Source: Pseudomonadota bacterium (GTDB taxonomy: Bacteria > Pseudomonadota > Alphaproteobacteria > Reyranellales > Reyranellaceae). From it: a stretch of 64,000 bases of DNA. The position numbers were made by a program, and so were the translations under genes. The notes under the pieces are model-generated. The model was not told the DNA's origin. It ran no database searches and saw only the letters and a program-made list of their open reading frames with translations. The stretch spans positions 1-64,000 of the forward strand of contig JAFEFG010000008.1 of the NCBI GenBank assembly GCA_018240685.1, written 5' to 3'. Of the stretch, positions 58,992 through 64,000 are shown one piece after another (positions within the stretch are counted from its first letter, which is position 1; every line of letters starts with the position of its first letter).

Positions 58992-59891
58992 ATGGCTCCG
59001 CCGCCCGCACCGGTCGCGGACGCATCCCGATGCACGCGCCCGCCCCCTGACATGCGCACCGCCATCGCCCTTCCCTTCGCGTGGCTGATCGTCTTCTTCC
59101 TGCTGCCGTTCGCGCTGGTGATGACGATCGCGCTGGGCACCAACGCCCCCGATGCAGCGCCACCGGTCGCGCTCGGCCTCAGCCTCGACAACTTCAAGCT
59201 TCTGTTCACGGACGATCTCTACGTCGCCGCGTGGCTGAACTCGCTGCGCATCGCCGCCACCTCGACGATGGTCACGCTGCTGCTGGGCTATCCCATGGCC
59301 TATGCCATCGCCCGCGCCGCCCCCGAGCGGCGGCCACTGCTCCTGACCCTGGTCGTCCTGCCGTTCTGGACCTCGTTCCTGATCCGCGTCTACGCATGGA
59401 TGGGCCTGCTGGCCGAGAACGGCATCCTGAACCAGTTCCTGCGCTGGACCGGCCTGGTGCCGCACCCGGGCACGATCCTCGGCACCGAATGGGCCGTTCA
59501 TATCGGCATCGTCTATGCCTACCTGCCGTTCATGGTGCTGCCGCTCTATGCGGCGCTGGAGAAGCTCGACTGGGGCCTGCTCGAGGCGGCGGCCGATCTC
59601 GGCGCACGGCCGACGGTCGCGTTCCTCACGGTAACGCTGCCGCTGTCGCTCCCGGGCATCGTCGCCGGCTGCCTGCTGGTCTTCATCCCGGCAGTCGGCG
59701 AATTCGTGATCCCGGACCTGCTGGGCGGCACCGGAACGCTGATGATCGGCAAGGTCCTGTGGGACGAGTTCTTCACCAACGGCGACTGGCCGCTGGCCTC
59801 CGCCGTGGCGATCTGCCTGCTCGTGCTGCTGGTCGGCCCGATCGCGCTGTTCCAGCGCCAGCAGGCGCGCAGCCTGGAGCGGCGGCCATGA
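58992..59891 (+). CDS. Polyamine-type ABC permease (PotH-like)
   Basis: A 299-residue permease. ATG at 58992 has a GAGGA site; ATG at 59052 is a shorter alternative lacking a Pro-rich lead. First helix is FAWLIVFFLLPFALVMTIAL. The EAA loop is EAAADLGARPTVAFLTVTLPLSLPGI, in shortened form. Six helices, normal for PotH. Its stop overlaps the PotI-like gene (ATGA). Confidence 0.91.
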   Translation: MAPPPAPVADASRCTRPPPDMRTAIALPFAWLIVFFLLPFALVMTIALGTNAPDAAPPVALGLSLDNFKLLFTDDLYVAAWLNSLRIAATSTMVTLLLGYPMAYAIARAAPERRPLLLTLVVLPFWTSFLIRVYAWMGLLAENGILNQFLRWTGLVPHPGTILGTEWAVHIGIVYAYLPFMVLPLYAALEKLDWGLLEAAADLGARPTVAFLTVTLPLSLPGIVAGCLLVFIPAVGEFVIPDLLGGTGTLMIGKVLWDEFFTNGDWPLASAVAICLLVLLVGPIALFQRQQARSLERRP

Positions 59892-60676
59892 GATCGCAGG
59901 CACGTTTCGCCTTCACGCTGCTCTGCTTCGGCTACGCCTTCCTGTATGTGCCGATCGTCCTGGTGATGGCCTATTCCTTCAACGCCTCGCGGCTCGTGAC
60001 GGTCTGGGCGGGCTTCTCGCTGCATTGGTGGCGGGCGTTGTTCCACAACGACGCCATGCTCTCCGCCGCCTGGCTGTCGCTGCGGATCGCCCTGGTGAGC
60101 GCCACCTGCTCGACGGTGCTGGGTCTCGCCGCGGGCTATGCGCTGGCACGCGCGCCGGCCTTCCTTGGGCGGACCCTGTTCGGCAGCCTCGTGATCGCAC
60201 CGATGGTGATGCCGGAAGTGGTGATGGGCATTTCGATGCTGCTGCTGTTCGTGGGCGCCGAACGTTTCCTTGGCGGACCGGACCGCGGCTTCCTCACGAT
60301 CGTCATCGCCCACACGACCTTCTCGCTGTCCTTCGTCGCCATCGTCGTGCAGGCGCGGCTGGCCGACTTCGACCGCTCCCTCGAAGAGGCGGCAATGGAT
60401 CTCGGCGCCACGCCATGGGCGACCTTCCGTACTGTCACGCTGCCGCTGATCGCGCCGGCACTGGGCTCCGGATGGCTACTGGCCTTCACCCTGTCGCTCG
60501 ACGACCTGATCATGACGCAGTTCGTTGCCGGTGCGGACACGCAGACCCTGCCGATGCGGGTTTATTCCAGCGTCCGGCTCGGGGTCGACCCGCAGGTCAA
60601 CGTGCTTGCCACACTGGTGGTGATCGTCGCCGCAACGGCGCTGGTCGTGTCCGGCCGGTTGACGCGACGGCGCTGA
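59888..60676 (+). CDS. Polyamine-type ABC permease (PotI-like)
   Basis: A 262-residue permease. The start at 59888 (MRSQARFAFTLLCFGYAFLY) overlaps the PotH-like stop; a longer frame upstream is a shadow. The EAA loop is EEAAMDLGATPWATFRTVTLPLIAP, shortened. SFNASRLVTVWAGFSLHWW is typical of PotI. It is the last gene of the transporter, ending 8 bases before a terminator that serves the opposite strand. Confidence 0.91.
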   Translation: MRSQARFAFTLLCFGYAFLYVPIVLVMAYSFNASRLVTVWAGFSLHWWRALFHNDAMLSAAWLSLRIALVSATCSTVLGLAAGYALARAPAFLGRTLFGSLVIAPMVMPEVVMGISMLLLFVGAERFLGGPDRGFLTIVIAHTTFSLSFVAIVVQARLADFDRSLEEAAMDLGATPWATFRTVTLPLIAPALGSGWLLAFTLSLDDLIMTQFVAGADTQTLPMRVYSSVRLGVDPQVNVLATLVVIVAATALVVSGRLTRRR

Positions 60677-60711
60677 AAAGAAAAACGCGCCGGAGGTAGC
60701 TCCGGCGCGTT
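60677..60711 (-). terminator. Rho-independent terminator of the OmpA-like lipoprotein gene
   Basis: A perfect 12-base stem aacgcgccggag / ctccggcgcgtt with a 4-base loop (gtag, 60696-60699). On the leftward strand it is followed by TTTTTCTTTT (complement of aaaagaaaaa), a proper U-tract. It is 43 bases past the lipoprotein stop. For the rightward potI-like transcript no T-run follows the stem, though the stem may still help. Confidence 0.85.
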
Positions 60712-60753
60712 CCCTTGGATGGCCCGGGTTGCCGGCCATCGCGTTTCGGTCGA

Positions 60754-61380
60754 TCAGCTGCGCGGCGGCAGCGGCACCTTGCCGTCGGTGAGGATCTTCT
60801 CCAGCACCGGGATGCCGGCGGCGTAGTTGCCCACGTCGCACTGGTGCATCGCTTCCGCAGCCCGTGCGGCAACCTCGTTGGCGCGATCGATCGTGCGATA
60901 CTTGGCGGCGAGCGCCTTGCAGTAGGCCGCATCGTTCGGAGCAGCGGCCATCTGCGGGATCACGATCTCGGCGCGCCGGTTCTGCGGCTCGCGCACGCCG
61001 TCGGCCGTCGGAATCAGCAGGCCCTGTTCGCCCGCACCGATGGTCCGGATGGACGCAGCCGGGACACCCTGCCGGACGAGGACGTCCTTCACGGCGTTGG
61101 CGCGGCGCAGCGACAGCGCCAGATTGTACTGCGGCGAGCCCGACGTATCGGTATGGCCGGTCACCGTGACCTGCACGTTGCCGCTCTCCTTGTAGGCCTG
61201 GCCCGCCTGAGTGAGCGTCCTCATAGCCTGATCGCTAAGCTTGATGCTGTCCCAGTCGAAGAAGACCATGAACGACTTCGGGGCCGGCGGCGGCGGCGGC
61301 TGCATCGACTCCTGCGGAGCCTGCTCGCAAGCGGCCATCAGCAAGGCCGCTGCACACATGACAAACAACTTTTTCAGCAT
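60754..61380 (-). CDS. OmpA family peptidoglycan-associated lipoprotein
   Basis: A 208-residue outer-membrane-type lipoprotein. The start at 61380 (MLKKLFVMCAAALLMAACEQ) has a GGGGAGA site; the lipobox LMAAC predicts lipidation at Cys19. A Pro-rich stretch (MQPPPPPAP) follows. The OmpA-C domain holds MVFFDWDSIKLSD, VTGHTDTSGSPQYNLALSLRRA, shortened, and NRRAEIVIP, which bind diaminopimelate. A C-terminal extension of about 60 residues (with Cys residues) is unusual. An FNR/FixK-type box lies 84 bases upstream. Confidence 0.92.
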   Translation of the reverse strand: MLKKLFVMCAAALLMAACEQAPQESMQPPPPPAPKSFMVFFDWDSIKLSDQAMRTLTQAGQAYKESGNVQVTVTGHTDTSGSPQYNLALSLRRANAVKDVLVRQGVPAASIRTIGAGEQGLLIPTADGVREPQNRRAEIVIPQMAAAPNDAAYCKALAAKYRTIDRANEVAARAAEAMHQCDVGNYAAGIPVLEKILTDGKVPLPPRS

Positions 61381-61463
61381 GGGTTTCTCCCCCTCAATTT
61401 GGCCGCGGCAATCGCGAGCCGAAAATACCTTAAACAGCATGCATGCACTTACGCCAAGCACCT

Positions 61464-61477
61464 TTGACTCAAATCAA
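61464..61477 (-). promoter_or_regulatory. FNR/FixK-type box upstream of the OmpA-like lipoprotein gene
   Basis: On the leftward strand the sequence is TTGATTTGAGTCAA, a match to TTGAT-N4-ATCAA with one mismatch (G for A). Its centre is about 90 bases before the start codon at 61380, which would fit activation at -41.5 with a leader of about 50 bases. The expected -10 position holds only a weak hexamer. Confidence 0.4.
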
Positions 61478-61607
61478 CACAATCCCAACGACTCAAGGTC
61501 AACGCGGATCCCAGAAAAACAAATGAAACGAAGGCGATAATCGCGCCGTTGACAAAGCCCGCCAGCGGTGACTGGATATTGCAGTTACATCCGACATGGA
61601 GGTTTAG

Positions 61608-61670
61608 ATGCTTCCACCGGGTAAGCGTGCCGCGATGATTGTCACTGCAAACATTCGGGCATGGGCATAG
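61608..61670 (+). CDS. Possible 20-residue micro-ORF
   Basis: ATG at 61608 has GGAGG 5 bases upstream, a strong site. The product is MLPPGKRAAMIVTANIRAWA. A TTGACA hexamer lies 53 bases before the ATG, with gatatt 20 bases after it (long spacing). No family is recognised. It could encode a microprotein, a leader peptide or nothing; chance sites of this kind are frequent. Confidence 0.25.
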   Translation: MLPPGKRAAMIVTANIRAWA

Positions 61671-61796
61671 CGGCGACACACGGATGACGCGCCGGAGGCG
61701 GCCACAGCGGGTCGCATCAGTCAGGCAAGACCCCGATTGGCCGTTTCCGATGCGCGGATTTTCAGGTGAGACCTCTCGAGGACCGGCAATGGGTAC

Positions 61797-62039
61797 TCAG
61801 ACGAGAGGTCTGGCCCATTTTTCCGACCAGCCACGCAGCGGGAGAAACAGGTCGAACAGCTCGCACCCGAGCGGGGTGAGCCGATAGCCGCTGTCTTCGT
61901 CACGCTCGACCAGCTTCGCCGCGCGCAACTCCTTCAGCCGTTCGTTCACGATCGTCGGGCTGGCTCCGGCCACCTCCTGCAACGGGATCTGCCGTTCGAA
62001 AACTACAGCCCCCGCCTCCCGTCCAGGGAGCCGCCGCAA
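61797..62039 (-). pseudogene. N-terminally truncated HxlR-like winged-helix regulator
   Basis: The frame ends at 61797 and contains IPLQEVAGASPTIVNERLKELRAAKLVERDEDSGYRLTPLG in shortened pieces: ASPTIVNERLKELRAAKLVER and GYRLTPLGCELFDLFLPLRG, which match the recognition helix and wing of HxlR proteins. The usual N-terminal third, with the GGKW-type motif, is missing; the amidohydrolase gene begins 23 bases away. The only nearby start is TTG at 62039. Likely a remnant; a very short functional regulator is less likely. Confidence 0.45.
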
Positions 62040-62061
62040 TGCCGGCGACGTGTCCCGTGAC

Positions 62062-63303
62062 CTAAGCGTTCGCGCGCTCGACCATCGCCTGCAACAGTAT
62101 CTGGCAGCCCGCGCCAACATCGGCCTTGGTCGCGTCCTCGACCTCGTTATGGCTGATGCCGTCCTTGCACGGCACGAACACCATTGCCGTCGGCGCGATG
62201 CGCGCGACATAGCAGGCGTCGTGGCCGGCGCCGCTCACGATGTCCATGTGTTCATGGTCGGCCTGGCGCGCCGCCCGCCGCACACTGTCGACGAGTTCCT
62301 TGGCGAACGGGGTCGGCGGGAAGTACCAGATCTGATCGATCTTCACCTCGAGGCCGTGGCGCTTGGCGATGTCGGCCGCCGCCGCGCGCATCTCGGCATC
62401 CATCGTGGTGAGCTCGTCGTCATCGGGATGGCGGAAGTCGATGGTCATCGAAACGCGGCCGGGGATCGTGTTGCGCGACTGCGGCAGACTGTCGATCACG
62501 CCGACGGTCGAGCGGCCGTTGGGCCGGCTGCCGATGCGGCGCGCCTCGACGATCAGCTCGGCAGCCCCCACCAGCGCGTCGCGCCGTCCCTCCATCGGCG
62601 TGGTGCCGGCATGGCTTTCCATGCCGGTCCAGGCGATGTCGTACCAGCGTTGCCCCTGGGCGCCGGTCACGACACCGATGGTCTTCTTTTCACGCTCCAG
62701 GATCGGTCCCTGCTCGATATGCGCCTCGAAGAAGGCGCCGACCTTGCGGCCGCCGACGGCCTCGTCGCCGGCATAACCGATCTTCTGCAGCGCATCGCCG
62801 AAAGTGACACCGTCGCGATCGGTCCGCGACAGGGCGTAGTCGATATCGAACGCCCCGCCGAACACGCCCGACGCCACCATGGCCGGCGCAAAGCGGCAGC
62901 CTTCCTCATTGGTCCAGACCGCAACTTCGATCGGCGCCTCGGTGACGTAGTTGGCCTCGTGCAGGACGCGCAGCACCTCCAGCCCCGCCATCACGCCGTA
63001 GGCGCCGTCGAACTTGCCCCCGGTCGGCTGCGTATCGAGATGGCTGCCAGTCATGATCGGCGGCCGGGAGGGATCGCGGCCCTCGCGCCGCGCAAAGACG
63101 TTGCCGACCTTGTCGACCTTGATGGTGCAGCCGGCCTCCTTGGCCCAGCGCACGAACAGGTCGCGGCCCTGGCGATCGAGGTCGGTGAGAGCGATGCGGC
63201 AGACACCGCCCTTCTCGGTACCGCCGATCTGCGCCAGCTCCATCAGGCTCGACCACAGGCGGTCGGCGTCGATGCGAAGATTGGGACGGTCACCAGATGT
63301 CAT
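62062..63303 (-). CDS. M20-family amidohydrolase (allantoate amidohydrolase / N-carbamoyl amino acid hydrolase type)
   Basis: A 413-residue zinc hydrolase. Metal-binding blocks are MTGSHLDTQPTGGKFDGAYG (shortened; His and Asp), TNEEGCRFAPAM (Glu-Glu), AHIEQGPILE and SGAGHDACYVA. The dimerisation domain has SHAGTTPMEGRRDALVGAAEL. The start at 63303 has a GGAG site. The family cleaves carbamoyl groups from allantoate, ureidopropionate or N-carbamoyl amino acids. Allantoate amidohydrolase would fit the urate enzymes elsewhere in the window; N-carbamoyl-amino-acid or beta-ureidopropionase activity fits the motifs equally. Confidence 0.88.
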   Translation of the reverse strand: MTSGDRPNLRIDADRLWSSLMELAQIGGTEKGGVCRIALTDLDRQGRDLFVRWAKEAGCTIKVDKVGNVFARREGRDPSRPPIMTGSHLDTQPTGGKFDGAYGVMAGLEVLRVLHEANYVTEAPIEVAVWTNEEGCRFAPAMVASGVFGGAFDIDYALSRTDRDGVTFGDALQKIGYAGDEAVGGRKVGAFFEAHIEQGPILEREKKTIGVVTGAQGQRWYDIAWTGMESHAGTTPMEGRRDALVGAAELIVEARRIGSRPNGRSTVGVIDSLPQSRNTIPGRVSMTIDFRHPDDDELTTMDAEMRAAAADIAKRHGLEVKIDQIWYFPPTPFAKELVDSVRRAARQADHEHMDIVSGAGHDACYVARIAPTAMVFVPCKDGISHNEVEDATKADVGAGCQILLQAMVERANA

Positions 63304-63429
63304 GTGTCTACTCCGAGGAACTGGGCCGCCACCATAGCGACGCCGACGGCAAATGCCAGCCAGCGAAACCCGGTGCTTGAGCTTTGGCCGGTTCGCTTGC
63401 ATGGCTGATCTCAGGAGGAATTGCACTGC

Positions 63430-64000
63430 ATGCTGCCACTTAGCGATACGCTCGTTCTCGATCTCACGCAGGTCATCGCCGGCCCGACTGCGGGCCAGAT
63501 CCTGGGCGACATGGGCGCCGACGTGATCAAGGTCGAGCCGTTGCAGGGCGAGCATTTCCGGCCGCATTTCGGCGGGGCCTGGGTGCCGTCGATGAACCGC
63601 AACAAGCGCGGCCTGGCGCTCGATCTGCGCACCGCGGGCGGCCGTGACGTCCTGATGCGGCTGGTGCGCAAGGCCGACGTCTTCATGGAGGCCTTCACAC
63701 CCGGCGTGATCGACAAGCTCGGCTTCGGCTGGGACGTCGTGTCGAAGGAAAATCCGCGGCTCGTCTATGCCTCGATCTCCGGCTACGGCCAGACCGGACC
63801 CTATTCCCATCGCGCCGGCTACGATCCCTGCATCCAGGCCGAGATCGGCCTGATGGACGCGACCGGTCCCTACCAGGGCGAGATGTGCCGCGTCGGCACC
63901 GCGCCGATCGACTATGCCACCGGCCTCGCCTGCGCCAGCGGCATCGCCTTCGCGCTACTGGGGCGGCACAAGACCGGCAAGGGCCAGCGGCTCGATCTGT
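63430..64000 (+). CDS. CaiB/BaiF family CoA-transferase, 3' end outside window
   Basis: ATG at 63430 follows AGGAGG by 11 bases. The open frame runs to the window edge (190 codons). It has the class III pattern LVLDLTQVIAGPTAGQILGD, GADVIKVEPLQGEHF, NRNKRGLALDLRT, YASISGYGQTGPYSHRAGYD and the catalytic Asp in APIDYATGL. A second CoA-transferase distinct from that at 26351. The substrate cannot be read; it is divergent from the M20 amidohydrolase. Confidence 0.9.
   Translation, partial: MLPLSDTLVLDLTQVIAGPTAGQILGDMGADVIKVEPLQGEHFRPHFGGAWVPSMNRNKRGLALDLRTAGGRDVLMRLVRKADVFMEAFTPGVIDKLGFGWDVVSKENPRLVYASISGYGQTGPYSHRAGYDPCIQAEIGLMDATGPYQGEMCRVGTAPIDYATGLACASGIAFALLGRHKTGKGQRLDL

Larger units (their letters stand above)
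61381..61796. other. 416-base intergenic region, lower GC
   Basis: The longest stretch without a confident gene. It holds the lipoprotein ribosome binding site, the FNR/FixK-like box at 61464-61477, a TTGACA hexamer at 61549-61554 followed by gatatt, a possible 20-codon micro-ORF (61608-61670) and a 10-base inverted repeat agacctctcg / cgagaggtct (61769-61778 and 61802-61811) that reaches into the truncated HxlR-like gene. Base composition is less GC-rich than the flanks. Confidence 0.5.

Noticed and set aside
61449-61679. A 76-codon leftward frame with one hydrophobic segment
   Set aside because: Third codon positions are not GC-biased as in the real genes, and no ribosome binding site is convincing.

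Overview
The window is a strongly GC-rich, gene-dense chromosomal segment. The family mix points to an alphaproteobacterium with an organic-acid and amine-scavenging lifestyle: TRAP and Bug transporters, several PotABCD- and Liv-type ABC systems, CaiB/BaiF CoA-transferases, the aerobic benzoyl-CoA (box) pathway, and an Irr-type iron control element. A Reyranella- or Rhodospirillales-like host is my guess and is not proven by the sequence. I see no rRNA, tRNA, CRISPR array, insertion sequence, phage gene or replication origin. Adjacent genes very often overlap by 4 bases (ATGA or GTGA), so most blocks are tight operons.

Layout. (1) 1-4482: the end of an FMN 2-hydroxyacid dehydrogenase, a GNAT, and a TRAP transporter (dctM, dctQ, dctP). 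(2) 4629-5633: a 2-oxoglutarate/Fe(II) oxygenase. (3) 5646-14863: a ten-gene leftward operon with a polyamine/opine-type ABC transporter, a histidine phosphatase, a multi-subunit flavin amine dehydrogenase (two different DAO subunits, one FAD/[2Fe-2S] subunit, one small ferredoxin-like subunit) and an SGNH hydrolase; a LysR regulator (14977-15897) faces it. (4) 15940-23308: RlmM-like methyltransferase, adenine deaminase, orphan CoxL-type molybdenum hydroxylase subunit, NTF2-like protein, Nudix hydrolase, M23 peptidase, Sel1 protein. (5) 23419-25414: two tandem NMT1/THI5-like binding proteins without ABC partners. (6) 25538-28278: crotonase, CoA-transferase and SDR, the first and last lacking canonical catalytic residues. 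(7) 28275-33608: CocE-type hydrolase, Bug protein, aldehyde dehydrogenase and a fused OHCU decarboxylase/HIU hydrolase of urate breakdown. (8) 33701-38285: a complete Liv-type ABC transporter, divergent from the urate genes. (9) 38445-43809: transglutaminase-like protein, two coupled membrane HAMP cyclases, and an acyl-CoA dehydrogenase-fold enzyme that looks like a desulfinase. (10) 43935-47163: katG behind an Irr-box-like palindrome, an Rrf2 regulator and a GNAT. (11) 47246-60676: boxC, boxB, benzoate-CoA ligase, a Liv-type ABC transporter and a potFGHI-type polyamine transporter. (12) 60754-64000: an OmpA lipoprotein, a truncated HxlR-like regulator, an M20 amidohydrolase and the start of a CaiB CoA-transferase.

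How the genes work together. Benzoate taken up by the 52135-56865 transporter would be activated by the ligase (50510-52063), epoxidised by BoxB and ring-cleaved by BoxC; the reductase BoxA and later enzymes must lie elsewhere. Adenine deaminase, the fused urate enzyme and the M20 amidohydrolase suggest purine or ureide nitrogen use, spread over separate loci. The ten-gene operon suggests uptake and oxidative deamination of an opine- or imino-acid-like compound.

The most unusual signals are the active-site substitutions (crotonase, SDR, acyl-CoA dehydrogenase-fold enzyme, both cyclases), the two-DAO flavoenzyme operon, the palindromes at 43802-43908, and the Irr-like box of katG.
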